NCBI GenBank assembly: GCA_021463865.1
Contig: JAJTXY010000012.1
Coordinates: 48,778-112,777 of the forward strand
DNA length: 64,000 nucleotides
Reading direction: 5' to 3'
From: Anaerolineae bacterium
GTDB lineage: Bacteria > Chloroflexota > Anaerolineae > Aggregatilineales > J027
A model generated the notes under the pieces. It ran no database searches. It was given only the letters and a program-made list of their open reading frames with translations, and was not told where the DNA came from. The position numbers and the translations under genes are program-made. Below, in pieces: positions 17,197 to 25,959 of this stretch. Position 1 is the first letter of the stretch; each line of letters opens with the position of its first letter.

Positions 17197-17727
17197 ATGA
17201 ACCATCAAAATCATCTTGATTTGCTGCGAGACGGCATCCCACAGGCAGGCGGGGTGTGGGCTGATTTGGGTTCGGGCACGGGCGCATTTACCCTCGCGTT
17301 GGCAGAATTGATCGGGCTGATGGGTGAAATTTATTCGGTGGATCAAGATTGCGGGTCGCTGCAAGAACAGGCCAAAGTTATGCAGGCGCGATTTCCTGAA
17401 AATACCGTGCATTATCTGAAAGCCGATTTTACTGAGGCACTAGAACTGCCGCCGCTAGATGGGGTGGTGATGGCAAATTCACTGCATTTTGTCCCTGATC
17501 GCCACAAAGAAGCCGTCTTACAGCAAATCAAGGGATATTTGAAACCGGAAGGGCGTATTCTCATCGTGGAATACAATACCGATTCCGGTAATACATGGGT
17601 GCCGCATCCTTTTTCGTATCCGACATGGGAAAAGATGGCAAAACAGATAGGTTTTGAGCGTACACGCTTGCTGGCGATCTATCCGAGTCGATTTTTGCGC
17701 GAAATCTATGCGGCGGCAAGCTGGTGA
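17197..17727 (+). CDS. Class I SAM-dependent methyltransferase
   Basis: 176 residues, short for the family. Motif I is 'VWADLGSGTGAFTLALAE' and the acidic residue closing the second strand is in 'IYSVDQD'. 'LDGVVMANSLHFV' matches motif IV, and 'LKPEGRILIVEYN' the following strand. The substrate is unknown. The gene follows the CDGSH gene by 15 bases. No RNA- or protein-specific extra domain is present. Confidence 0.88.
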   Translation: MNHQNHLDLLRDGIPQAGGVWADLGSGTGAFTLALAELIGLMGEIYSVDQDCGSLQEQAKVMQARFPENTVHYLKADFTEALELPPLDGVVMANSLHFVPDRHKEAVLQQIKGYLKPEGRILIVEYNTDSGNTWVPHPFSYPTWEKMAKQIGFERTRLLAIYPSRFLREIYAAASW

Positions 17728-17894
17728 GTATATAGGCCATTACGACACGAGACTAAAGCCGCCGTACTGAAGTTAGCTTGAAATGAGGTTGGCCGACATA
17801 AAAACCGTTGTAGGGCAAATGGTAAAACTTGACCCTCTTACGGCGGAAAGTTAGAATACCATCACATTTACCCAGTCTACAAAGGATTTTTGAC

Positions 17895-19226
17895 GTGACT
17901 GTTCTAATCGAAAACATTGCTGGCTATGAAGGGCAGGAAGTGACCCTTAAAGGCTGGCTGTATAACAAAACAGGCAAAGGCAAGCTCTTATTTCTGAAAG
18001 TACGCGATGGCAGCGGCTTGATTCAATGTGTGGCCTTCCAAGCCGATTTGTCCGAAGAGGTCTTTGACATCGCCAAGCGTATTCCCCAAGAATCCTCATT
18101 GATTGTAACGGGGGTCGTCCGCAAGGATGAACGCGCCCCCGGTTTCCCCGGCGGATACGAAATCGGCATCAAAAATCTTGAAATCGTGCAGATGGCTGAG
18201 GACTACCCAATTACCCCGAAGGAACACGGCGTTGAGTTTTTGATGGACAACCGCCATTTGTGGGTACGATCCTCCCGCCAATGGGCCATTTTGCGTATCC
18301 GTGCCACCGTGATTAAGGCGATTCGGGATTGGTTGGATAATCATGGGTACACGTTGGTGGATACTCCCATTTTGTCTAGCAATGCAGGCGAAAATTCTAC
18401 CGACCTGTTTGAGTTGGACTATTTTGGGACGCCTGCCTATCTCGCGCAAACGGGTCAGCTTTATAACGAAGCCAATATGATGTCGTTTGGCAAGGTGTAT
18501 GCGTTTGGGCCAACCTTCCGCGCTGAAAAATCCAAGACCCGCCGTCACCTGATTGAATTCTGGATGGTTGAGCCGGAAATGGCCTATTTCTCGCTGGAAG
18601 ATTTGATGGCGATGGAAGAGGAATTTGTCAGCTATATCGTGCAGACCGTCCTCGAAACCCGAAAATTGGAACTGGCCCTGATTGAACGGGATACGACCAA
18701 ATTGCAGAATGTCAAAGCACCGTTCCCCCGCATCGCCTATGATGACGCGGTGGAGATGTTAAAACAATTGGAAGCCGAAACCACCGATGCCGAACAAAAA
18801 CAACTACTGCATATGGAGTGGGGCACGGATTTTGGTAGCCCACACGAAACTGCCGTCGCTGAACGCTTTGACCGTCCGGTGTTTGTGTATCACTACCCCA
18901 CCGCCGTCAAAGCCTTTTATATGCAGCCAGTAGCGGGCCGTAAGGAAGTGTGCCGCAGCGTTGACCTGCTCGCACCGGAAGGTTATGGCGAAATTACAGG
19001 CGGTAGCGAACGTATTTATGACCATGCCCTACTGACGGAACGTGTCAAAGAAATCGGCATTAATCCCGAAAATTATCGGTGGTATCTGGATTTGCGCCGC
19101 TATGGGAGTGTGCCACACGCCGGGTTTGGCTTGGGAGTTGAACGCACCGTCGCATGGATTTGTGGTCTGCCACACATCCGCGAAACGATTCCGTATGCCC
19201 GTATGCTGCACCGTTTGAATCCGTAA
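17895..19226 (+). CDS. asnS: Asparaginyl-tRNA synthetase
   Basis: GTG start at 17895 with AAAGG 9 bases upstream; an upstream TTG (17829) would add an unlikely leader. About 443 residues, the normal length. The N-terminal OB-fold anticodon-binding domain includes '[19 protein letters not shown]'. Class II motif 2 is '[19 protein letters not shown]' and motif 3 is '[15 protein letters not shown]'. It charges tRNA-Asn with asparagine in the cytoplasm. Short overall length and the AsnS-like motif 2 favour it over AspRS. No T-box is visible in the 170-base leader, although CCGCCGTA at 17759 and TACGGCGG at 17839 could pair. Confidence 0.95.
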   Translation: MTVLIENIAGYEGQEVTLKGWLYNKTGKGKLLFLKVRDGSGLIQCVAFQADLSEEVFDIAKRIPQESSLIVTGVVRKDERAPGFPGGYEIGIKNLEIVQMAEDYPITPKEHGVEFLMDNRHLWVRSSRQWAILRIRATVIKAIRDWLDNHGYTLVDTPILSSNAGENSTDLFELDYFGTPAYLAQTGQLYNEANMMSFGKVYAFGPTFRAEKSKTRRHLIEFWMVEPEMAYFSLEDLMAMEEEFVSYIVQTVLETRKLELALIERDTTKLQNVKAPFPRIAYDDAVEMLKQLEAETTDAEQKQLLHMEWGTDFGSPHETAVAERFDRPVFVYHYPTAVKAFYMQPVAGRKEVCRSVDLLAPEGYGEITGGSERIYDHALLTERVKEIGINPENYRWYLDLRRYGSVPHAGFGLGVERTVAWICGLPHIRETIPYARMLHRLNP

Positions 19227-19238
19227 TCATAAAACGCA

Positions 19239-19946
19239 ATGTCCCTAAGCATTCAACGCCAACACGTCCGCCAATTGTTGGACGACGCCAACCCAACCGA
19301 TGCACCAACGGCGTATTATGCGTTGTTTCATGATCCGGCACGTTCGGCGCTTTTTACTTCGGTGAATGGCTCCGGGGCGGTACAGGGTTTTGTGGGGCGA
19401 TTTCAAACCGGGCAAGATTTGTTTCGCCCTCTTGTCACGATGCGCTGCAAGACAACTGAGGTCGCACACGAATTATTTCAGCAGGCCCTTGTACCGGGTC
19501 GCCCCTATATTTTTTTCGCCAGCATGAATCAAATTCCTATTGTGGGGGACTGTCTAACCCTCGAAAATCAGAAAATATTTAGCATTTATCGTTTGGATGT
19601 GACCCGCTTTAATCCAGTCATGAACGTGCTTGTCCAGCGCAAAAAGGCTGCGAATGGCACGCCTCGAATGGAAATTGTGGCGGGGAATGGGCAGGTTGTG
19701 TCAGTGGCAGGGGTTAATTGGCAGAGTCCCGGTTTTGCCGAAATTTATGTTAATACCGACCCGGCGGCCCGCGAACGGGGCTATGGCAAAAGTGTCGTGG
19801 CAGCATTGGTTGAGCAAATTTTACGAGAGGGCCGCGTCCCTTTGTACTTAGTGGAAACACGCAATGACCCCTCCCGCGAATTAGCCGAGGGCTTGGGTTT
19901 TGTGGATACGGGGTCACGTCAAGTGTATGCCGATGCAACTTTTTGA
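19239..19946 (+). CDS. GNAT-family N-acetyltransferase
   Basis: 235 residues. The C-terminal half has the GNAT acetyl-CoA loop 'ARERGYGKSVVAALVEQIL' (motif A), preceded by 'FAEIYVNTDP' and followed by 'PLYLVETRNDPSRELAEGLGF' (motif B, given from about residue 200). The N-terminal 120 residues are poorly conserved and may set substrate specificity. The gene lies 12 bases after asnS and may be co-transcribed. The acceptor molecule is unknown. Confidence 0.85.
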   Translation: MSLSIQRQHVRQLLDDANPTDAPTAYYALFHDPARSALFTSVNGSGAVQGFVGRFQTGQDLFRPLVTMRCKTTEVAHELFQQALVPGRPYIFFASMNQIPIVGDCLTLENQKIFSIYRLDVTRFNPVMNVLVQRKKAANGTPRMEIVAGNGQVVSVAGVNWQSPGFAEIYVNTDPAARERGYGKSVVAALVEQILREGRVPLYLVETRNDPSRELAEGLGFVDTGSRQVYADATF

Positions 19947-19991
19947 CAGGGTATAATATTTTATCGTCAAGGCTAACGAAGGAAGTGCTAC

Positions 19992-20990
19992 GTGGCGGAT
20001 ACCATTAACCCACAAGATATACCCGTTCTGAGTGATTCATCAGCGGAAAACCCGCGTCATGGGGTGCGGGGCAGCAAACGACATAACCCAGAAGGGATTG
20101 TCGCAGGTCGGCGGCCTGCATGGATTAAGGTACGTGCCCCCGGCGGCGACACTTATGAATTTGTCAAATCACAGATGCGGAGCAAAACACTGCATACCGT
20201 CTGTGAAGAGGCCATGTGTCCCAATTTGGGTGAATGTTGGGGCAGCGGCACGGCGACCTTTTTGATGCTCGGCGATACCTGTACCCGTTCGTGCGGCTTT
20301 TGTGATATTAAGACCGGGATGCCACAGGAAATGGACTGGATGGAGCCAATGCGTGTGGCCCAAGCCGTTAAACAAATGAATCTACGGCATGTGGTGATTA
20401 CGAGCGTCAACCGCGACGAACGGGGCGACGGGGGGGCGCCGATTTTTGCGATGGTTATCCGCCGTATCCGTCAATTACAGCCGGGTTGCAGCATTGAAGT
20501 GCTGATTCCCGATTTCAAAGGCAACCAGGACGCCCTGAGTATTGTGATGGAAGCTCAACCCGAAATTTTGAATCACAATGTTGAAACTGTCCCGCGCCTA
20601 TTTAAGAAAGTGCAGCCGCAGGATAAATATGAATGGGCGTTGACTACGCTGCGGAATGCAAAGGCGATGGATTCATTGGTGCTAACCAAAACGGGCATTA
20701 TGTTGGGCTTGGGTGAGACCTTTGATGAAGTGGTCGAGGTTATGCGTGATCTGGCTGAATTGAAAGTGGATATTTTGACACTGGGTCAATATTTGCAGCC
20801 AAGCCGATTGCACCTACCGATTGACCGCTATTATGAGCCTGCTGAATTTGATGAATTGAAGCGTATCGGCCTTGACTTGGGCTTTAAATGGGTCGAATCC
20901 GGCCCATTGGTACGCAGCAGCTATCATGCTGATCGGCAGGCACGCGAATTGTCGAAGCTGAATTTTGTCCAAGTTCGTAGTGGGAATTAG
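19992..20990 (+). CDS. lipA: Lipoyl synthase
   Basis: GTG start at 19992 with GAAGGAAG 6 bases upstream; 332 residues. A radical-SAM enzyme that inserts two sulfurs into protein-bound octanoyl groups to make lipoyl cofactor. The auxiliary cluster motif is '[14 protein letters not shown]' (CX4CX5C) and the SAM-binding cluster is 'CTRSCGFCD' (CX3CX2C). The C-terminal '[13 protein letters not shown]' contains the conserved RSSYHA serine ligand. All catalytic residues are present. No lipB lies beside it. Confidence 0.97.
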   Translation: MADTINPQDIPVLSDSSAENPRHGVRGSKRHNPEGIVAGRRPAWIKVRAPGGDTYEFVKSQMRSKTLHTVCEEAMCPNLGECWGSGTATFLMLGDTCTRSCGFCDIKTGMPQEMDWMEPMRVAQAVKQMNLRHVVITSVNRDERGDGGAPIFAMVIRRIRQLQPGCSIEVLIPDFKGNQDALSIVMEAQPEILNHNVETVPRLFKKVQPQDKYEWALTTLRNAKAMDSLVLTKTGIMLGLGETFDEVVEVMRDLAELKVDILTLGQYLQPSRLHLPIDRYYEPAEFDELKRIGLDLGFKWVESGPLVRSSYHADRQARELSKLNFVQVRSGN

Positions 20991-20995
20991 GGTAA

Positions 20996-21393
20996 ATGCC
21001 TGCCAAAGACCGCTATCATCTGGAAGTTGTTCACGCGCTCCGACAAGCGGGTTGGCAGGTATCAGATAAACCGCTCAATATCCGTATCGGGGAGCGTGAT
21101 CTTTATCCAGATATATTAGCTTGGTACGAAGATGGCAGGCAGATAGTTGTTGAGATCAAAGTGTTCGACAGTGATTATTCCGCTGTGCATCATTTAATGG
21201 AGGTGGCGGGTCAATATAGTGTCCTGCCATCAAGAAACTAGGCCTGAACCTGCCAATTTATCTGGCGGTTTCTCTTGAAGCATACGAAGGAATCCTGACG
21301 GAACCACTTGGACAACTCGTTATCAGTAGCTTAGAGATTAAACTCCTGTTGATTGATGTAGAGTTAGCGGAGGTAGTCGAATGGAAAAACTGA
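20996..21393 (+). pseudogene. xisH: xisH-like gene, frameshifted
   Basis: The first 81 codons (20996-21241) match XisH: 'MPAKDRYHLEVVHALRQAGW' and the PD-(D/E)XK-like core 'RDLYPDILAW...IVVEIKVF', then 'GQYSVLPSRN' and a TAG. In the next frame the sequence continues without a stop from about 21235 to TGA 21391-21393, encoding 'LPIYLAVSLEAYEGILTE', 'PLGQLVISSLEIKLLLIDVE' and 'VVEWKN', which is the normal XisH C-terminus. Total length (398 bases) is one base short of a 132-residue protein. The shift falls near AAGAAAC at 21232-21238. It is either a real one-base deletion or a sequencing error. The xisI start at 21381 overlaps the end, as usual for the pair. Confidence 0.85.
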
Positions 21394-21683
21394 CAAAGCT
21401 AGTTCGAGAAGAGACTGAGCAATATGCAGGCCCTTCTCTAAATGCGACTTTACAAGTTGTAAATGATGAAGTTCGCCAAGTTTACACTGTGATTAGCATT
21501 GGGAAACCACCTGCCAATGAACCCGCTAGGGCTGTCGTGATGGCCCGCGTCAGTGGTGATTTCGTGGTGATTGAGTCGGATACTACCGATAAACCACTAG
21601 TTAATGCCCTTGTTCAAAGGGGTATACCTCGTAAGAAGATCATTCTGGCCTATCAGGGGGAAGCACTCCCTGAGATCACTTAA
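21381..21683 (+). CDS. xisI: XisI-family protein
   Basis: 100 residues. 'MEKLTKLVREETEQYAG' at the start and 'ALVQRGIPRKKIILAYQGE' near the end match XisI, a small partner of XisH first described as a control factor for fdxN-element excision in heterocystous cyanobacteria. XisH/XisI pairs also occur in many genomes without that element, and their role there is unknown. The start ATG overlaps the xisH reading frame by 13 bases. No integrase, excisionase or attachment site is seen nearby. The gene itself is intact although its partner is broken. Confidence 0.85.
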   Translation: MEKLTKLVREETEQYAGPSLNATLQVVNDEVRQVYTVISIGKPPANEPARAVVMARVSGDFVVIESDTTDKPLVNALVQRGIPRKKIILAYQGEALPEIT

Positions 21684-21694
21684 GGAGTCATGGA

Positions 21695-22726
21695 GTGGAA
21701 CATAAAATCGCCCTACTCGGCTTTGGGAATGTGCTAAAAGCCTTTGCAGAGCTATTGCTCCGCAAACAGGATTATCTGAAACAGACCCTCGACACCGAAC
21801 TCAAGGTGGTAGGAATTGCCACCAACAGCAAGGGGATGGCGATTAATCCGGCAGGCATTGATCTGGCGGCGGCATTGCAATTGGTGAAGTCCGGTCAATC
21901 GCTCAATACACTGCATGTCGGTCAGCCTGTAAACGAGACATTTGCGTTTATCCAGCAAGTCCCTGCCGAAATTGTTTTGGAAGCGACGGTGCTTGATCCG
22001 CGTACCGGACAACCCGCGTTGGATTATGTACGGGCCGCCTTGAACGCAGGTAAGCATGTCGTCACCGCCAACAAAGGGCCTGTCGCGTTTGGCTATCGGG
22101 AATTAAAAGCATTGGCTCAATCCAAAGGGCTAGGGTTCTTTTTTGAAAGCACAGTCATGGATGGAATGCCCCTCCATTCGATTGCGCGAGAAGGCATGTT
22201 AGGGCTGCAAACCAACCGGATCCGCGGCATCCTAAACAGCACCACCAATTCGGTATTGACTCGGCTGGAAGAGGGCACATCCTTTGAAGAAGCAGTGGCC
22301 GAAATGCAACGAGTGGGCCTTGCTGAAACCGACCCTAGCAATGATATTGATGGCTGGGATGCGTCAGTCAAAATTACCATCTTGGCAAATGTCGTAATGG
22401 GGGCGGATTTGCGGCCCAGTGATGTAGACCGGACGGGTATTCGCAACGTTACGGCGCAGGATGCACAAGTGGCGGTAAAGGCTGGCAAACATATCAAGTT
22501 GGTGTGTGAGGCTGTGCGCGAGGGCGATAAAGTCAAGACTTCAGTGCGTCCAATACCCCTGCCTTTAACTGATCCGCTGGCAAATATTACACAGACAGCC
22601 TCGGCAGTGACGCTTGAAACAGACGTCCTGCCAAATATTACCCTGATTGAAGGGAACAGCAGCCCCACAACCACCGCCTATGGGATGTTGGTGGATGCCC
22701 TCAATATTGGGCGGGGGCGGCGTTAA
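21695..22726 (+). CDS. hom: Homoserine dehydrogenase, ACT-less
   Basis: GTG start at 21695 with AAGGAG at 21683-21688; 343 residues. It reduces aspartate semialdehyde to homoserine with NAD(P)H in the threonine/methionine branch. The nucleotide-binding loop is 'ALLGFGNVLKAFAE', then 'GKHVVTANKGPVA' with the catalytic-region Lys. 'GILNSTTNSVLT' corresponds to the family NGTTN motif with Ser for Gly. 'DPSNDIDGWDASVKITILAN' matches the substrate-binding region. The C-terminal ACT domain of many family members is absent, so feedback inhibition by threonine may not apply. thrB and thrC are not adjacent. Confidence 0.9.
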   Translation: MEHKIALLGFGNVLKAFAELLLRKQDYLKQTLDTELKVVGIATNSKGMAINPAGIDLAAALQLVKSGQSLNTLHVGQPVNETFAFIQQVPAEIVLEATVLDPRTGQPALDYVRAALNAGKHVVTANKGPVAFGYRELKALAQSKGLGFFFESTVMDGMPLHSIAREGMLGLQTNRIRGILNSTTNSVLTRLEEGTSFEEAVAEMQRVGLAETDPSNDIDGWDASVKITILANVVMGADLRPSDVDRTGIRNVTAQDAQVAVKAGKHIKLVCEAVREGDKVKTSVRPIPLPLTDPLANITQTASAVTLETDVLPNITLIEGNSSPTTTAYGMLVDALNIGRGRR

Positions 22727-22742
22727 CCTCGTTGCTCGATTC

Positions 22743-23840
22743 CTAGCCCATTGATGGAGGCGCTAAAGGACTCGTATCGGAAGTTGGGGCGGCAGGTTCA
22801 ACAATAGTAGGAGCGGCCTGCCACGCGGCGGGAGTCTGCTCCACCAAACCCGCCTTCTCCAACGCCTTTGTCACCTGCTCAGAGAATGGATCAATTTCAT
22901 GCCCGACGCCGAACGGCAGGTTATTGCTGTTGCAGAAATTGGGCAGGTCATTAATCGCCAACCGCACATCCCCGAAGCGCAGTTGGTCAAGGCGCACCCC
23001 GCTCGTTATCAGTGCGTCACGCAGAGCAGAGGGGTCTTGTCCGTGTAGGGCAGAGGCAAACAAAATCCCCGGCCCGACAGCTTCGGCATGATCGAACTTC
23101 GCGCCCTGATTGCCCATCGAAAAGGCGAGGTAATGTTCCGTGCCTTCCTCATGGCGATCATGGCCGAGTTGATTCGCCAACTGCACCGACATCATAAGCA
23201 AGTCCACGAGAGTTCGGAGGGCTTCAATCTTGCCCTCACCGATTTCTTTGGCACTCTTAATCGCTTGGGTAGCGAGTCCAGCGGCAACCCCCGCACCCCA
23301 CTGTGAAAACTGCTGTTCGGGGGTATTGCGGTTGAGCTTGGCAGCATAACGCCAGTCGAGCAGAGCCGTCACAATTGCCACAATATCAACAATCCCAGCA
23401 GCGCGTTCATACGTTGGGGCGGCTTCAATCACGCTCCAATCAATAATCACCTCTGAGGCAGGGCCAACTTCTAGGCGGTGCATCAAGCCCTCGGCGGGGA
23501 GGGTTACATGTGGCTCAAAGATTTCATCGCTGCTGATGGCCGTAGGAACGACCACCAATGGTAGCTTATTTTTATTGGCTACAATCTTGCCAGCCGTCAA
23601 GGGTATACCTTGTCCTAAAACATAAATCACCCCTGTTTGTGATGGTAGATGATCGGCCAGATAATCCAATAGGTCGTGGTCATTGCTTGTTGGTTCAGCC
23701 TGAACCACAAGGGGCAAATTCAAAAGGCTGCCGAAATTTGTCCATGCCGTTTCGGAAGTTAATAGTGCCACTGGGCGGGTTTCAGTGGTCATATTGAGGG
23801 GCGTATAGGTCACTTTGGGTAAGGGCCAAACGGTGGACAT
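22743..23840 (-). CDS. Glycerol-1-phosphate dehydrogenase / DHQ-synthase-like metal-dependent dehydrogenase
   Basis: Start chosen at ATG 23838-23840 ('MSTVWPLPK'), with GGAGAG 8 bases upstream. About 365 residues of the iron-containing alcohol dehydrogenase/dehydroquinate-synthase superfamily. 'VIYVLGQGIPLTAGKIVANK' is the nucleotide-binding region, 'LPLVVVPTAISSDEIFEP' the phosphate loop, 'GTEHYLAFSM' a metal-ligand His region and 'ALHGQDPSAL' a second one. Best fit is the sn-glycerol-1-phosphate dehydrogenase (AraM/EgsA) group. The exact substrate is not certain. The last about 40 residues (Pro/Ala-rich) are an extension. Convergent with the hom gene, 16 bases apart. Confidence 0.75.
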   Translation of the reverse strand: MSTVWPLPKVTYTPLNMTTETRPVALLTSETAWTNFGSLLNLPLVVQAEPTSNDHDLLDYLADHLPSQTGVIYVLGQGIPLTAGKIVANKNKLPLVVVPTAISSDEIFEPHVTLPAEGLMHRLEVGPASEVIIDWSVIEAAPTYERAAGIVDIVAIVTALLDWRYAAKLNRNTPEQQFSQWGAGVAAGLATQAIKSAKEIGEGKIEALRTLVDLLMMSVQLANQLGHDRHEEGTEHYLAFSMGNQGAKFDHAEAVGPGILFASALHGQDPSALRDALITSGVRLDQLRFGDVRLAINDLPNFCNSNNLPFGVGHEIDPFSEQVTKALEKAGLVEQTPAAWQAAPTIVEPAAPTSDTSPLAPPSMG

Positions 23841-23981
23841 GAGGCGGCTCTCCAAATAAGTTCTACAAATAAACATTATCAGCACTTCTAAGTTTAAAAC
23901 TGATTCAACCTTTTTGCCAACCACAATCTTGAATTCACCCCCTAAATTCAGGGAGAATAAATAAGAATTCGGCAAGAATTT

Positions 23982-24009
23982 TTGACAAATCGGCGACCAT
24001 CTGGATAAT
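23982..24009 (+). promoter_or_regulatory. Sigma70-type promoter of the liv operon
   Basis: TTGACA at 23982-23987, a 16-base spacer, then GATAAT at 24004-24009. It gives a leader of about 90 bases before the binding-protein ATG at 24108, which has GGAGG at 24092-24096. Confidence 0.7.
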
Positions 24010-24107
24010 AATTACCCCATGCTCTGGCGAGTTTACATTTTTCGTCAAAGCGCCGTATCCTGTTAAGATAAACCTTAAGCGTTCCATGCGTGGAGGTAAT
24101 TTAAATT

Positions 24108-25832
24108 ATGTTTTCTTCAAAGCGTTTCCGTTTTGTGGCGGTACTGCTGGCTTTACTAGTAATGGTAACGCCCGCGTATGCCAACATCAGCAATACCAGC
24201 AAGTCTGTTCAGTTCCAGTCGGATGCCACTCAGGTGGTCGTACCGGCGGGCGAACCCATCAAGATTGGTTTGGCAACCGACCTTTCCAACTTGATTCCGC
24301 AACCCGGTCAGGACATTGCTAATGGTGCCCGTATCGCCGTTTTGGAACGGAATGAGGCAGAGGGTATTCAAGGCTTCCAAGTTGAGTTGGACGTACAAGA
24401 TGACCGCTGCGTGGGTGAAGATGCGACCAACGTTGCCAACCTGTTTGCTTCAGATCCGCAGGTTGTGGCCGTCGTCGGTCATGTTTGTTCCGGTGCAACC
24501 AGTGCCGCGATTGACGTCTATGTTCAGGCCCGTATCCCAAGCGTGTCACCTTCCTCCACTGCCGCTTTCTTGCCCGAAAAAGGCTACGACACCTTTAACC
24601 GTGTTGCATTCTCCGACGCCGCGCAAGGTACCGTTGATGCCCGTTACATCTACACCGTTTTGGGCGCAACCACACTGGCTGTTGTTCACGACAACACCGA
24701 CTATGGCAAAGGCCTATCCGAAATCGTTGCCGCTGAATTCACCGCTCTCGGTGGTACCGTTGCCAATGGCGGCGAACTGCTCGTTATCAATCCTGACGAA
24801 CAAGACTATCGCGCTGTGCTCACCCCGCTGGCCGCTGAACCACCCGCTGCGCTCTTCTTCGGTGGTTATGAACAACAAGCCGCTCTACTGATCTCCCAAA
24901 TGAAGGAAGTTGGGCTGGCGGACACCATCTTCTTCTCCGACGATGGCACCTATACGCAAGGCTATATTGACGCCGCTGGTGAAGCCGCCAATGGCAGCTA
25001 TGCCAGCTTCGTTGATACCTCCAGCTTTGCCAATGCCGACGCTCTGGAAGCCTTCAAAGCTCGCTATGAAACCGAATTCGGCGTTGCTCCCGATGAACTC
25101 GGCCCCTTCCATGCCCATGCCTATGATGCTGCCAGCATCATCATGAACGCGATTGACTCCGTTGCAACCGTTGATGCTGATGGCAACCTCGTCATCAATC
25201 GTGAAGAACTGATTTTGGCGATTCGTAACACCACTGACTACGCAGGCTTGACAGGTACCCTATCCTGCAATCCTGAAAACGGTGAATGCGGGGCTGGTAC
25301 AATTGGCGTCAATTTGGTTGAAGAGGGCGAGTGGGTAGCAGTTGAAGTACCCGCCGAACTGCAATATGGTGCTGAAGGTGATGGTGGTGAAGCCGGGATG
25401 GGTGATTATGCCACTGTCGTGGACGCCGTTGCGGGCCAACCCAATTTGACCACTTTGGCGAGTGTTCTGCCGATGGCAGGTGCTGATGCCGTAGCCGCAT
25501 TGACTGGCGAAGGCCCCTTCACCATTTTCGCGCCCAGCGACGAAGCGTTTAATACCTTCATGGCTGCCAATGCGGAATTGGTCAATCAAGCACTGGCTGA
25601 CCCAACGCTGCTATCTGGCCTCCTACTCTATCATGTTGTACCGGGTAATCTGACGCTTGCCGATCTTGCCGCTGGTGAAGTCACCACTGTGAATGGTGCC
25701 CCATTGACGATTGCCGTTGATGGCGATACCGTCACGATCAACGGCATGTATACCGTTACCACTGCCGACATTCTGGCTGGCAACGGTGTCGTTCATATCA
25801 TTGATGGTGTGCTGGTGCCACCAACCGAATAG
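24108..25832 (+). CDS. Branched-chain amino-acid-type ABC binding protein fused to a fasciclin domain
   Basis: 574 residues with a signal peptide (about 1-26, 'VMVTPAYANIS'). Residues about 48-410 form a LivJ/LivK-type type I periplasmic-binding fold: 'IKIGLATDLSN', 'NGARIAVLERNEAEG', 'VVAVVGHVCSGATSAAID', 'TTLAVVHDNTDYGKGL' and 'GPFHAHAYDAASIIMNAID'. Residues 434-574 are a complete FAS1 domain: 'FTIFAPSDEAFNTF' (H1), 'LLYHVVPG' and 'NGVVHIIDGVLVP' (H2). FAS1 domains mediate adhesion, so the receptor may be tethered to surface material or to itself. The gene heads the liv operon and is followed by a hairpin. The fusion sits in one uninterrupted frame. Confidence 0.92.
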   Translation: MFSSKRFRFVAVLLALLVMVTPAYANISNTSKSVQFQSDATQVVVPAGEPIKIGLATDLSNLIPQPGQDIANGARIAVLERNEAEGIQGFQVELDVQDDRCVGEDATNVANLFASDPQVVAVVGHVCSGATSAAIDVYVQARIPSVSPSSTAAFLPEKGYDTFNRVAFSDAAQGTVDARYIYTVLGATTLAVVHDNTDYGKGLSEIVAAEFTALGGTVANGGELLVINPDEQDYRAVLTPLAAEPPAALFFGGYEQQAALLISQMKEVGLADTIFFSDDGTYTQGYIDAAGEAANGSYASFVDTSSFANADALEAFKARYETEFGVAPDELGPFHAHAYDAASIIMNAIDSVATVDADGNLVINREELILAIRNTTDYAGLTGTLSCNPENGECGAGTIGVNLVEEGEWVAVEVPAELQYGAEGDGGEAGMGDYATVVDAVAGQPNLTTLASVLPMAGADAVAALTGEGPFTIFAPSDEAFNTFMAANAELVNQALADPTLLSGLLLYHVVPGNLTLADLAAGEVTTVNGAPLTIAVDGDTVTINGMYTVTTADILAGNGVVHIIDGVLVPPTE

Positions 25833-25863
25833 ACGGGTACATCTGTCCATTTAAACTAAACCT

Positions 25864-25897
25864 ACAGGGGTGGGGTTTGCAATCTCGCCCCTGTTTT
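25864..25897 (+). terminator. Terminator-like hairpin after the binding-protein gene
   Basis: ACAGGGG (25864-25870) pairs with CCCCTGT (25888-25894), followed by a short T run. It probably attenuates read-through so that the binding protein is made in excess over the permeases. Confidence 0.75.
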
Positions 25898-25959
25898 GGT
25901 CTAATTATTCGGATTAACTAATTTAATTTACGCTTGACTTATTGCGGAGAATATTGTTT

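Noticed and set aside
17728..17894. T-box riboswitch ahead of asnS
   Set aside because: The leader has no T-box consensus (TGGNACCGCG) and no terminator. The CCGCCGTA/TACGGCGG pair is only 8 bp and 72 bases apart.
21225..21245. Programmed -1 frameshift in xisH
   Set aside because: The bases at the shift (AAGAAAC in the region) do not form a standard X_XXY_YYZ slippery site, and no strong downstream pseudoknot is visible. A deletion or sequencing error is simpler.
22117..22674. Minus-strand 185-residue ORF over the homoserine dehydrogenase gene
   Set aside because: Antisense to a well-conserved gene, Ser/Thr/Arg-biased, with no family match or ribosome-binding site.
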